Source: UBA4582 sp002389265
GTDB lineage: Bacteria > Pseudomonadota > Gammaproteobacteria > Pseudomonadales > Azotimanducaceae
DNA: 64,000 nt
Assembly (NCBI GenBank): GCA_943788825.1
Contig: CALSRT010000002.1
Span: 372,001-436,000 of the forward strand
Reading direction: 5' to 3'
The translations under genes were made by a program, and so were the position numbers. The first letter of the stretch is position 1. Every line of letters begins with the position of its first letter. Positions 8,604 to 16,236 of this stretch are shown piece by piece. The notes under the pieces are model-generated. The model was not told the origin of the DNA. It saw nothing but the letters and a program-made list of their open reading frames with translations, and searched no databases.

Positions 8604-9356
8604 CTAAAAAGTGCCGGCAAATACGTAACCCATACCGCGCATTGTTTTAATCAGCTGGGGCTTTGCCGGATCAGTTTCGATTTTTTTTCGTAATTTGCCC
8701 ACAAGAACATCTACGCTTCGGTCGTTGGGCAGCCAATCCCTGCCGGATAAATTTTCTAGCAGCGCATCACGAGTTAACGGGCGATTTTTTGCCTTAACAA
8801 GCAGCGATAGTAAGGTAAATTCTAGCCCTGTGAGATCTATGGTTAAGCCATTTTTGCTGACCCTATGCCGACTAAAATCAATTTCTAAGTCGTCGATCTG
8901 TATACTTTCGGGATCAGCGCTGGTTTTCTCCGTGAACTTTAGGCGTCGAAGTACGGTTCTGATGCGGGCCAGGATTTCTCGCTCTTCGAATGGCTTGGTA
9001 ATATAGTCGTCGGCGCCGATCTCTAATCCGACGATTTTGTCTACGGAGTCCGATGCACCGGTAAGAATGATGATGCCAATACCGGGATAGGTTTCTCGTA
9101 GATCCCTCGCAATATCGAGCCCGTTCGCATCCGGCAGGCGCAGGTCCAACAAGATGCAATCGGGTGTGCGGGCCAGAAGTTTTTGGTCGAGTCCGCGTTT
9201 GTCGGCACAACCATCCACGCTTAAGCCCGACTTAGTGAGATAGCGCGCTAATAATCGTCTAATTCTGTCGTCGTCTTCAACAATCAGTACATGTTCATTT
9301 GGGTTAATAACTTTTGACATCTGATACCAGCCTGTTTCTCGTGCTACTGTCGTCAC
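8604..9356 (-). CDS. OmpR-family response regulator
   Basis: Two-component transcription regulator, 250 residues: receiver domain (acidic pocket in VEDDDR, phospho-acceptor Asp71 in LLDLRLP, Lys in YITKPFEE), then a winged-helix OmpR/PhoB DNA-binding domain ending in IKTMRGMGYVFAGTF. The start is ambiguous. GTG 9356 overlaps the stop of the upstream kinase by four bases (GTGA), suggesting coupling. ATG 9320, in frame, would begin MSKVINPNEHV, closer to family starts; neither has a good ribosome site. It is the likely output partner of the adjacent hybrid kinase. Targets are unknown. Confidence 0.93.
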   Translation of the reverse strand: MTTVARETGWYQMSKVINPNEHVLIVEDDDRIRRLLARYLTKSGLSVDGCADKRGLDQKLLARTPDCILLDLRLPDANGLDIARDLRETYPGIGIIILTGASDSVDKIVGLEIGADDYITKPFEEREILARIRTVLRRLKFTEKTSADPESIQIDDLEIDFSRHRVSKNGLTIDLTGLEFTLLSLLVKAKNRPLTRDALLENLSGRDWLPNDRSVDVLVGKLRKKIETDPAKPQLIKTMRGMGYVFAGTF

Positions 9357-10105
9357 GTCAGTGACGCTAAAGTTTCCGTTAATGATGCCCTAGTGTAGGG
9401 TTTTTTCAAAATCGTAATTTTATCGTTAAAGGCTTGATCTGCTTTACCTGCTGCAATTTTGGCGAGATCTTCGTAGCCCGTGGTGAGCAAAATCTTGATG
9501 TGAGGATAACGCTCTGTGATCAGTTGCTGTAAATCTCGTCCTGACAGTGCGCCTGGCATCCGGATGTCGCTAAAAACGACGCTAATCTGCGGATCCTGTT
9601 GGAGTATGTCAATGGCCTCGGCGGCGTTTGCTGCCTGTACTGTCCTGTGACCTAAGGACTTCAGGCAACGTACGGCATAAGCTCTGACGATGGCTTCATC
9701 CTCAACGACGAGTATTTTGGCCAACTTGAAATTTACCTGGCTTGGCTGTTTCTTGTTTATCAGGGGCGCTGAGATACCACCGGATGGTGCCGGTGCGCTA
9801 TATTTCGGCAAATTAAGGGTCACTTTAGTGGGCTCGTCTACGGCATTGTCGATGGTAACGAACCCCGATGACTGGGCGGCAAACCCTTGCACCATGCTGA
9901 GGCCCATGCCGCTGCCTTTGCCCAGAGGCTTGGTAGTCCAAAAAGGCTCAAATATGTGTTTGAGCGCAGCCGCTGGAATGCCGGCGCCATTGTCGATAAC
10001 GGATATCGACACATAGTCGCCGGTGGCGCTGTCAGTTGCTAGAGACATTTCGCTGGTGTTGATGGTGCGTAGCCCCACAACGATTTCGATCTGCCCGTTG
10101 TGCAT
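9353..10105 (-). CDS. Hybrid histidine kinase, C-terminal half (ATPase plus receiver), split by frameshift
   Basis: This frame holds the second half of the kinase: N-terminal continuation GQIEIVVGLRT, the ATP-binding G1 box DNGAG (38-42), FEPFWTTK, GSGMGLSM (65-72), then a receiver domain from about residue 128 with Asp180 in FSDIRMPG. The ATG at 10105 is fortuitous, being the out-of-frame continuation of the N-box region in the other fragment. The junction lies near 10092-10099. Alone this fragment has an incomplete ATPase domain and no phospho-accepting His, so it should be inactive unless the frame is restored. It ends with a four-base overlap with the response regulator. Confidence 0.85.
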   Translation of the reverse strand: MHNGQIEIVVGLRTINTSEMSLATDSATGDYVSISVIDNGAGIPAAALKHIFEPFWTTKPLGKGSGMGLSMVQGFAAQSSGFVTIDNAVDEPTKVTLNLPKYSAPAPSGGISAPLINKKQPSQVNFKLAKILVVEDEAIVRAYAVRCLKSLGHRTVQAANAAEAIDILQQDPQISVVFSDIRMPGALSGRDLQQLITERYPHIKILLTTGYEDLAKIAAGKADQAFNDKITILKKPYTRASLTETLASLT

Positions 10106-11471
10106 CTAACGCATCGCGCGCGTTAAAGCAGAGATTCGTGATGGCACTCTCAAGCATGGCGGGGTCTACCAGCCCAAAGGGCGATGACTCATGTGGTGTA
10201 ACCTTTAGCGTTACCTGCTCACCCAGGTTACGTGTTATCCGGCGGACTAGGTTATAAACCAACTCGTTGATGTTGGTCAGCACCGGTTCGAGCCGTTGCT
10301 GCCGAGCAAACAGTAATAACTGTTGAGTCAAACGCGCGCCGTCATTGGCAGCAGACAGGGCGTCATTGGCAATTTCATCAAACTCGAATTCGGTGAGTGT
10401 CTGTTTATCTTCTGTAAGGAGGGTCAAATTACCTATAATGACCGTGAGCAAGTTGTTAAAGTCGTGGGCGACCCCGCCGGTCAGTGTGCCTAGCGCCAGT
10501 AGTTTTTCTGATTCAGAAGACACTTTCGCTTTTTCTCGTAGGCGCGTAATGTTCGTAACTTGAATAAGTGCGCCGCTAACTATGCCGTTGTAACGCCTGC
10601 GGGTAGTGATGTTGATCAGCAGTTCAAGTTTTTGCCTATGTGTAAGCGTAAATGATGTTTCAAAGTTGGTTGTCTCAATCCCCTTCAGCGCTTGGTCAAT
10701 AACTGCTAGCACTGCGATATGATCAGGAAAATTTGTTGACAGCGGCAGATTTCTGCCTAGAACCGCTGATCTAGGCAGGCGACTTAGGGTCTCTGCTGCT
10801 TGATTCCATAGTGTCACCTTCCTATTGACATCAACGGCCACCATCGCTGAGCTGGCTGATTCCAGGTATTGATTAAGTTCTAAATGTGTTTGCGTTAACT
10901 CGGCCTGCACTTGCGCCTTCAGATGACTGTTTTGCACGATGACTAGCGTTGCGACATCATTGAGTCGACCAACGGCGGTTTTTTTTGCTGTGAGTTCGAC
11001 CTCCATTCTAGCGCCGTTGCTCTTGAGCAAGGTGAACTCGCCGGTCATAACAGTATTCAGGTTAGCCTTCGCCAGAAACTGATCGAACGACGCTTGTTCA
11101 TCTTCAGGGATGCAAGTAGCGCTAAACGGCTTGCCAGCAAGATCCGACGGCGCGTGGGTCAGTAATTGTTGAGCCTGCAGATTCGATATCAAACAGCGGC
11201 TCTCAGCATCTAACAGGAACATGGGTAGGTATACCGAATTCATAATGGCGGTTGCTGAATGTTTTCGCGCCGCCCTGAGATTCAAGTGACATAGCATTGC
11301 AAATATCACGAGGGGAATAAAGAAGGATCCTAGGGTTGCCGCTTCATAAGACAGAGAGTCAAGAAAGCTGATGTGGCCCAAAAGCAGTAGACAAAAGACA
11401 AGCGCCAGTGCTGCGCCGAGAATGAAAGCAGTGAAGAGTTTTTGTGCGTTGGCAAGCTTTGACGTGATCAT
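10032..11471 (-). CDS. Hybrid histidine kinase, N-terminal half (membrane, PAS, His box), split by frameshift
   Basis: Membrane sensor kinase. Two hydrophobic segments (about residues 13-34 and 46-62) are followed by two PAS-like regions (about 70-180 and 200-310), then the His box GGVAHDFNNLL with phospho-acceptor His336 and the ATPase N-box NLCFNARDAL near 447. After ALDAQ the frame changes into nonsense (RADRNRCGATHH) and stops at 10032, while the expected GQIEIVV continues one base out of frame. Start ATG 11471 has AAGG six bases upstream; GTG 11486 is less likely. Together with the 9353-10105 fragment it makes one PAS-HisKA-HATPase-REC protein of about 710 residues. Confidence 0.85.
   Translation of the reverse strand: MITSKLANAQKLFTAFILGAALALVFCLLLLGHISFLDSLSYEAATLGSFFIPLVIFAMLCHLNLRAARKHSATAIMNSVYLPMFLLDAESRCLISNLQAQQLLTHAPSDLAGKPFSATCIPEDEQASFDQFLAKANLNTVMTGEFTLLKSNGARMEVELTAKKTAVGRLNDVATLVIVQNSHLKAQVQAELTQTHLELNQYLESASSAMVAVDVNRKVTLWNQAAETLSRLPRSAVLGRNLPLSTNFPDHIAVLAVIDQALKGIETTNFETSFTLTHRQKLELLINITTRRRYNGIVSGALIQVTNITRLREKAKVSSESEKLLALGTLTGGVAHDFNNLLTVIIGNLTLLTEDKQTLTEFEFDEIANDALSAANDGARLTQQLLLFARQQRLEPVLTNINELVYNLVRRITRNLGEQVTLKVTPHESSPFGLVDPAMLESAITNLCFNARDALDAQRADRNRCGATHHQHQRNVSSN
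10092..10099 (-). other. Frameshift point in the hybrid kinase gene
   Basis: On the minus strand the sequence reads CAACGGGCAGATC. Removing one base (CAAGGGCAGATC) joins the fragments as NARDALDAQGQIEI, which matches the spacing of the family pattern NARDAM-x-x-GG-x-L-x-I exactly. The event is thus one extra base. Confidence 0.8.
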
Positions 11472-11771
11472 GAACAGCCTTAACACTTGGGGTGGAAATC
11501 AGCGCGGTCTGCGAAGCTGGTTGTAGATAAGATATTGTAGATGAGCGGCTGTCGGTAATTGACTATAGACAGCTACTGCATGTAAGTTATTATAGTCATT
11601 GAGTAATAGTATGTGATTTTTCTTCGACATGCGAGCATTGCTGGCCGCAAGACGCAATGCCTCAACAGACCTGCGGGCGCCATAACTGGGTAGCCATCGC
11701 GTCACGTCAAGTAAATTCTCGCCCGCGGCATGATGCACGATATGGCTTTAGTGTAAGCTGACGTGCGAATA

Positions 11772-12302
11772 ATGAGAGAGATTCAGATTGTGGTAACGTT
11801 CGCGATGTTAAGTCGGGCGAAAGACGAGCCGAAGGTGATAATAATGCGATTCTCGGAGGCGTTTGAAGGCCTCGCTGTGTTTCAAACACTACGAAACATT
11901 TACGCTCAGAAAATGGCCCAAGGCGTGGCCGGAACCGAACTGCTGGGTTTCACGAAGCTTGTCATTGATATGACAGCAATCACGGCAATCAATTATCAAG
12001 ACACTGACAAAATAGGCATGCTAATGGCGGCTCGAAACAACGTGCAGGTGCGCAAAAAGTTGGCTGTAGATTTTGATCTCTACGGTTTTTTGCAACAATT
12101 TCAATTTTGGTATCTCGCGCCAGAACGACAGGACTGCCGGACAGCTCACAATGACAGAATAAACATTACCGTGAAAAATCTGGGTCTAGACTCAGCTCAA
12201 GTGCATCGGTTAGTCGACGTAACGCTAAACGAGGCGCTACTTGACGCGGGCCTGACGGCCAAAAGTATCGACAGCCTTCGTTGGGAAAGTTTGTCAGCTT
12301 AA
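11772..12302 (+). CDS. Unknown protein
   Basis: A frame of about 176 residues from ATG 11772 (GTG 11763 is also possible) that I do not recognise. The predicted protein is soluble, with no signal peptide or membrane span. It looks mixed alpha/beta, with LGFTKLVIDMTAITAINYQDTDKIGMLMAARNNV in the centre and an amphipathic C-terminal helix (SAQVHRLVDVTLNEALLDAG). The first twenty residues (IQIVVTFAML) are hydrophobic but lack a signal-peptide layout. It is divergent from the sensor kinase and its 3' end overlaps the converging DUF6482 gene by nine bases. A real gene is likely, with no function proposed. Confidence 0.55.
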   Translation: MREIQIVVTFAMLSRAKDEPKVIIMRFSEAFEGLAVFQTLRNIYAQKMAQGVAGTELLGFTKLVIDMTAITAINYQDTDKIGMLMAARNNVQVRKKLAVDFDLYGFLQQFQFWYLAPERQDCRTAHNDRINITVKNLGLDSAQVHRLVDVTLNEALLDAGLTAKSIDSLRWESLSA

Positions 12303-12611
12303 ATCATTGTCCGGCAGAGCAATGTTGACCTTCAGTGCGTTACTTTGAGCCCGCAGCGGTTGCCCAATCATCTCATCATAGGCCGATTCCTGGACCAGTT
12401 CGGCTCGTTGGATGTTTAAGCCTTTGAAGGGTTTTTTTGCTGCGAGTGGGCTGCGAAAGGTTAAGGCCGCGCCTTGGTTATCTTGGACAAGATAGGTTGC
12501 CTGGTCGATGACCAGTTCTACGAGATACAGGGCGTGGTCATAGCTGCGCAAGCGAAGCACGTCTATGCACGGGTTGAGCCGCTCTAATTGGCGTAAAGTT
12601 ATAAAGTGCAT
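12294..12611 (-). CDS. DUF6482-family protein
   Basis: A 105-residue cytoplasmic protein. The motif SAYDEMIGQP near residues 77-86, preceded by a strand-rich region (HALYLVELVIDQATYLVQDNQG), matches what I remember of the DUF6482 family, common in Pseudomonas-like bacteria and of unknown function. It starts at ATG 12611 with GAGG seven to eight bases upstream. It follows the SDR gene by eight bases on the same strand, so it is probably the last gene of the epimerase-SDR operon. Nothing in the sequence points to catalysis. Confidence 0.75.
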   Translation of the reverse strand: MHFITLRQLERLNPCIDVLRLRSYDHALYLVELVIDQATYLVQDNQGAALTFRSPLAAKKPFKGLNIQRAELVQESAYDEMIGQPLRAQSNALKVNIALPDNDLS

Positions 12612-12619
12612 GTCATCCT

Positions 12620-13327
12620 CTACCAGTCAACCTGACTGCCGTCAAAGGCGATAAATTGGCCCGTATTTTCCGGTGTCAGACCCATGATGATATCAGCCAG
12701 CCACTGAGCGGATTGGTCGGGTGTGAAGTGCGTTTGCGTAGCAGTCCGGCCGGTGAAAGGTGCGGAAAGTTCGGTGGTCACCGTGCCCGGATGCAGCGCC
12801 ACCACTGCACAGTTTGGCAGCGTCCGTTGCCATTCAATACTCACAGTTTTCACCGCCATATTGAGTGCAGCCTTTGAACAACGATAACTGTACCAGCCAC
12901 CAAGTCGGTTGTCGGAGATGGAGCCCACTCGCGCTGACAGCGCGGCGAACACACTGCGCTGGGCATGCTTCAAGGCGTGGCGAGCATATTTCGCAAGCAG
13001 TAGGGTGGAGAGCGTGTTGACGCGAATGTTGTCCATAAAAAACCCCGCATCTAACTTGTTGATAGTTTTTTCTGGATTGCCTGCGGCAGAGTGCAAGAGT
13101 CCCACGGCATTGATGATATAGGTTAAATCTGGGCAGTCGGCAAAGAGTTTAGCGATTGCTGCTTCCTGCGTGATGTCCAGTTGCACCCAGTTGAGATGAG
13201 TTCGACTGAAGTCGGGCTGGCGTGATCGATAGGTGGCAATCACCCGGTGAGTCGCGTCTAGTTCGCAAAAAATCTGAACCAGGGCCAGGCCCAGCCCGCC
13301 TGACCCACCGATCACCAGTATGTTCAT
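12620..13327 (-). CDS. Short-chain dehydrogenase/reductase (CsgA/C-factor-like)
   Basis: NAD(P)-dependent Rossmann oxidoreductase of 235 residues. Cofactor motif GGSGGLG near residues 7-13, VQLDITQ, NAVG (in place of NNAG), and the active-site YSYRCSKAALNM (Tyr-x-x-x-Lys) near 145-156 are all present; ALHPGTVTTEL follows. The short length and the LGGWYSYRCSKAALNM pattern resemble C-factor/CsgA-type SDRs. The start codon overlaps the stop of the small 13324-13521 gene (ATGA), so they share a transcript. Substrate unknown. Confidence 0.9.
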   Translation of the reverse strand: MNILVIGGSGGLGLALVQIFCELDATHRVIATYRSRQPDFSRTHLNWVQLDITQEAAIAKLFADCPDLTYIINAVGLLHSAAGNPEKTINKLDAGFFMDNIRVNTLSTLLLAKYARHALKHAQRSVFAALSARVGSISDNRLGGWYSYRCSKAALNMAVKTVSIEWQRTLPNCAVVALHPGTVTTELSAPFTGRTATQTHFTPDQSAQWLADIIMGLTPENTGQFIAFDGSQVDW

Positions 13328-13521
13328 GTTGCTGGCACCGGATGAGTTAGCGTCGGCACCATCCCAGTGGGCATGTCTTGCTGAGTCCAGGCTGCAAGGC
13401 CTTTCTCATTCGGCGCCGGGTACAACAACTGGGCGCGCTCCAAAATCATCTTGCCCACATGCTGTTCACAATGCGCCTGCGCACACTGTTCAATGGTGTT
13501 ATCGAGTATAAATGTATTCAT
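13324..13521 (-). CDS. Short protein resembling the N-terminus of a longer family; probably truncated
   Basis: A 65-residue frame, ATG 13521, whose stop overlaps the SDR start. The beginning (MNTFILDNTIEQCAQAHCEQ, then HVGKMILERAQLL) resembles the N-terminus of phage and bacterial proteins that begin MNIF-x-LD with a conserved HC-x-KHV-x-K core. Those are, from memory, well over 100 residues long. After residue 40 the similarity seems to end (AAWTQQDMPTGMVPTLTHPV). It may be a remnant kept because it couples the epimerase and SDR genes. The family assignment is from memory and weak. Confidence 0.45.
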   Translation of the reverse strand: MNTFILDNTIEQCAQAHCEQHVGKMILERAQLLYPAPNEKGLAAWTQQDMPTGMVPTLTHPVPAT

Positions 13522-13533
13522 GGCATCGCACGC

Positions 13534-14436
13534 CTACAGTAGGTCACGGAGTGCCCTTGGCAAATCCGGATGGTTGAACGTAAAGCCGCTGTCCAATAAT
13601 TTTTTAGGGCGCACACGCTGGCCCTTGAGCAGGACTTCTTCGGCAAATTCTCCAAGCATCAGCTTGGCCATGAACCCCGGCAGCGGCAGCACGGCGGGTC
13701 GATGTAAGTGCCTGCCCAGAGTGCGGGCAAATTCGATTTGGGTCACAGGGTAGGGTGCGGTGAGGTTGAACACGCCTGTGGCTTGAGGATTTTCCAGCAG
13801 CATCTTGATACTGCGCACCACGTCCTCGAGATGAATCCATGACCACCATTGCCGCCCATCGCCCATGGGCCCACCTAAGCCCAGTTTGGCCGGCAACAGC
13901 ATGGCGGGTAACGAGCCGCCATCATTGCCGAGGACAATGCCCAAGCGAACAATACAAAGCCGACCTGTCAGGTCAGCCTGGGCCATGGCTGCGGTTTCCC
14001 AGGCGGCGCACAGCGCGTTCGAAAACCCGGCTCGACTCGGGCTGTCTTCATCCAGGCATTCATCGTCCCAATGACCGTACCAGCCCACTGCCGAACCCGA
14101 AATAAAGACCTCAGGTGGCGTCGAAAGCCCGCGTAGCCAGGCATTTAGAGCCTGAGTGACCGCGACTCTGCTGCTAATGATCTGGGCTTTTTGGGCCGGC
14201 GACCAACGCGTCTTGTTCAGCGGTTCGCCGGCAAGATTAATCACCCCATACCAAGTGCGCGGTTGCAGGTCGGCTAACGCGTTGACGAAGGCCAAGTGCT
14301 CTGTACTATTCGAAATATCAGCGCCAGACCGCGTCAACACAGTCACGTGGTAACCCTGTTTAATCAGTTGCTGACTCAAGTACCGGCCAATAAATCCCGT
14401 GCCACCCGTCATCAAAATATTTTTGGAATTAGTCAT
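13534..14436 (-). CDS. TIGR01777-family NAD(P)-dependent epimerase/oxidoreductase
   Basis: Extended SDR of 300 residues, like E. coli YfcH. It has N-terminal GGTGFIGRYL (NAD(P) binding), INLAGEPLNKTRW, the SGSAVGWYG active-site region and a C-terminal DUF1731-like tail (AEEVLLKGQRVRPKKLLDSGFTF). These are family hallmarks; the physiological reaction of the family is not settled. ATG 14436 has no ribosome site, but the stop of the Trp/Pro-rich frame 14429-14617 overlaps it by eight bases, which would allow coupled translation. It appears to head a minus-strand operon with the truncated gene, SDR and DUF6482. Confidence 0.92.
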   Translation of the reverse strand: MTNSKNILMTGGTGFIGRYLSQQLIKQGYHVTVLTRSGADISNSTEHLAFVNALADLQPRTWYGVINLAGEPLNKTRWSPAQKAQIISSRVAVTQALNAWLRGLSTPPEVFISGSAVGWYGHWDDECLDEDSPSRAGFSNALCAAWETAAMAQADLTGRLCIVRLGIVLGNDGGSLPAMLLPAKLGLGGPMGDGRQWWSWIHLEDVVRSIKMLLENPQATGVFNLTAPYPVTQIEFARTLGRHLHRPAVLPLPGFMAKLMLGEFAEEVLLKGQRVRPKKLLDSGFTFNHPDLPRALRDLL

Positions 14437-14617
14437 TAATATTTATCGGGTCAAAAGGTAGTTTACGTTCAATCCATCCACCTGGATTGGCCCAATTGCG
14501 CGCTGGTGTCCATGAAAGCCGTGGGTGCGCTGGCCAGCTATGATTTTCACCGGCCTGAATTCCGTGTACGAGTGAGGTTGCATTTTGTGGTCTATTGCTT
14601 GGCCAAAAAAATTCCAC
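14429..14617 (-). CDS. Small Trp/Pro-rich open frame, unknown
   Basis: A 62-residue frame from GTG 14617, open 25 or so codons further upstream. It is unusually rich in Trp, Pro and Asn (WPSNRPQNATS, HSWPAHPRLSWTPARNW, NPGGWIERKLPFD). Its stop overlaps the epimerase ATG by eight bases, and the epimerase lacks its own ribosome site, which favours real translation here. I recognise no family. It could be a leader-like coupling gene or the end of a decayed one. Confidence 0.3.
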   Translation of the reverse strand: MEFFWPSNRPQNATSLVHGIQAGENHSWPAHPRLSWTPARNWANPGGWIERKLPFDPININD

Positions 14618-14903
14618 ATTACTACTGACAAGGCGCTCAAGAAACCATGGATTGTATTAATGCGGTCCCGTGCCGACTGGCGTTGATTTTTTCAGGCACA
14701 CAAAAAACTTTGCTTGAATTTGATACTGCTCAAATTCCTACCTGAGTTTTGCCCTCACACTGGCCGGCACCAGGCCCGTTTGCTGGATAGGCGAGCGGTC
14801 CAGACTGCCAGTGAGCATGTGATAGTCGAGCCGCTCTCAGCGCGTTGTGTTTCGAAACCAGTGGCGCATTGGCAAGACAACAGAATCGACAGCCAGGTTA
14901 CGC

Positions 14904-16190
14904 ATGAATCAGAAACATCGAAACGAAGCGAACTCGCAAACTCGTGCAGGTGTCGTAATGGCCCGTACATTAATGCAGGATTTTGTGGCGCAAACCGGCC
15001 TTGGCGATAGCCATCGTCAACCAGTGCGCTATTTATGGACGGATGCTTTTGGTGTCTGCAATTTTCTCGCGCTTTACCAGCATACCGGCGATGAGATTTA
15101 CCGGAGGCAGGCCCTGCTGTTGATTCAGCAGGTCCACGAAGTACTTGGTCAATATGCCAGCGAAGATCCGCGAAGTGGCTGTATCAGCGGTCTGCAGGGT
15201 GCGATGGCGAAGCAGCATCCAACTGTCGGTGGGCTGCGTATCGGCAAGCCAGAATTAGAACGCGCGCCGGGTGAAGCGCTTGATCGGCATAGGGAATGGG
15301 ATCGAGACGGCCAATATTTCCACTATCTCACTAAATGGATGCACGCCTTAAGCCGCGCCGCGCAGATCACTCAAGACCCACAATTGCTCAGGTTTGCCCT
15401 GGAATTAGCGCAGGTGGCCCACCGGCGCTTCAGACACGACAATGCGGGCTTGCCTGCCGGCGGGTCTGAAAAGTCCCGAGCCCATGGCGCCTCAACGGCG
15501 TTGTACTGGAAAATGAGCGTCGACCTTAGTCGCCCCCAAGTGGCCGCGACGGGCCTGCATGATCCCCTTGATGCGTTGCTGACATATCGTGAATTGGCGA
15601 TGTTGGTGCATCAGTTTGGCACTAGCACGGACCTGCCAACCCTGACGCGCGAGATTGAAGCGGCTCAGATCATGTGTGCTGGTGTTGATTGGACTACCGA
15701 CGATCCGCTTGGTATCGGCGGCTTGCTGTTTGATGCCTGCCGCCTGGCGCAGATTGAAACGGCAGCGGGCACCGCGGAGATAAGTCTGCTTGAAACGATA
15801 CTGAGCTGTTGCCTTGTGGGTCTGCAAGACTATTTGCAGAGCAACCCATTGCGTCGACCTGCGGCTTCTCGTCTTGCCTTTCGAGAGTTGGGCTTATCGA
15901 TAGGATTGCGGGCACTGCCAAAAATACAACGACTGTTGCCGCAGCTTCTTGGGCAGTGCACAGCATTGACTCGCCGCGACAGTGCCTTGTCGAGGCTAAT
16001 GGAAGATCTTGCTCAGTTTTCATACTTGAGCGCAGCGATCGAAGCTTTCTGGCTGAAGCCTGCAAGCCAGCAGACCGCGAATTGGGTCCAGCATCTGAAT
16101 ATTAATACCGTCATGCTCGCCACCAGTCTTGTTCCTGAGGCTTTTCTTGATTTGGGCGCACAATCTCAGGTGACACCGAATAGGCGTTAG
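14904..16190 (+). CDS. Alpha/alpha-toroid protein of unknown function
   Basis: About 428 residues, almost entirely helical. Repeated helix pairs such as YLWTDAFGVCNFLALYQHTGDE and FHYLTKWMHALSRAAQITQD suggest a six-hairpin (alpha/alpha) toroid like those of glycoside hydrolases and N-acylglucosamine epimerases, but no catalytic signature is certain. The start is unclear: GTG 14847, ATG 14904 (AGG six bases upstream) and ATG 14958 (AGGTG five bases upstream) share one frame, and the conserved-looking part begins after the last. It lies 46 bp before the PCMT-esterase fusion on the same strand, so a joint role is likely. The fold is an inference from pattern. Confidence 0.65.
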   Translation: MNQKHRNEANSQTRAGVVMARTLMQDFVAQTGLGDSHRQPVRYLWTDAFGVCNFLALYQHTGDEIYRRQALLLIQQVHEVLGQYASEDPRSGCISGLQGAMAKQHPTVGGLRIGKPELERAPGEALDRHREWDRDGQYFHYLTKWMHALSRAAQITQDPQLLRFALELAQVAHRRFRHDNAGLPAGGSEKSRAHGASTALYWKMSVDLSRPQVAATGLHDPLDALLTYRELAMLVHQFGTSTDLPTLTREIEAAQIMCAGVDWTTDDPLGIGGLLFDACRLAQIETAAGTAEISLLETILSCCLVGLQDYLQSNPLRRPAASRLAFRELGLSIGLRALPKIQRLLPQLLGQCTALTRRDSALSRLMEDLAQFSYLSAAIEAFWLKPASQQTANWVQHLNINTVMLATSLVPEAFLDLGAQSQVTPNRR

Positions 16191-16236
16191 ATATTCAACC
16201 GGGCCACACAGTCTCAGTGATTCACAGGAGTGACAC

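Noticed and set aside
11499..11738. 79-residue minus-strand frame upstream of the sensor kinase
   Set aside because: No ribosome site, no family resemblance; probably the kinase leader and promoter region.
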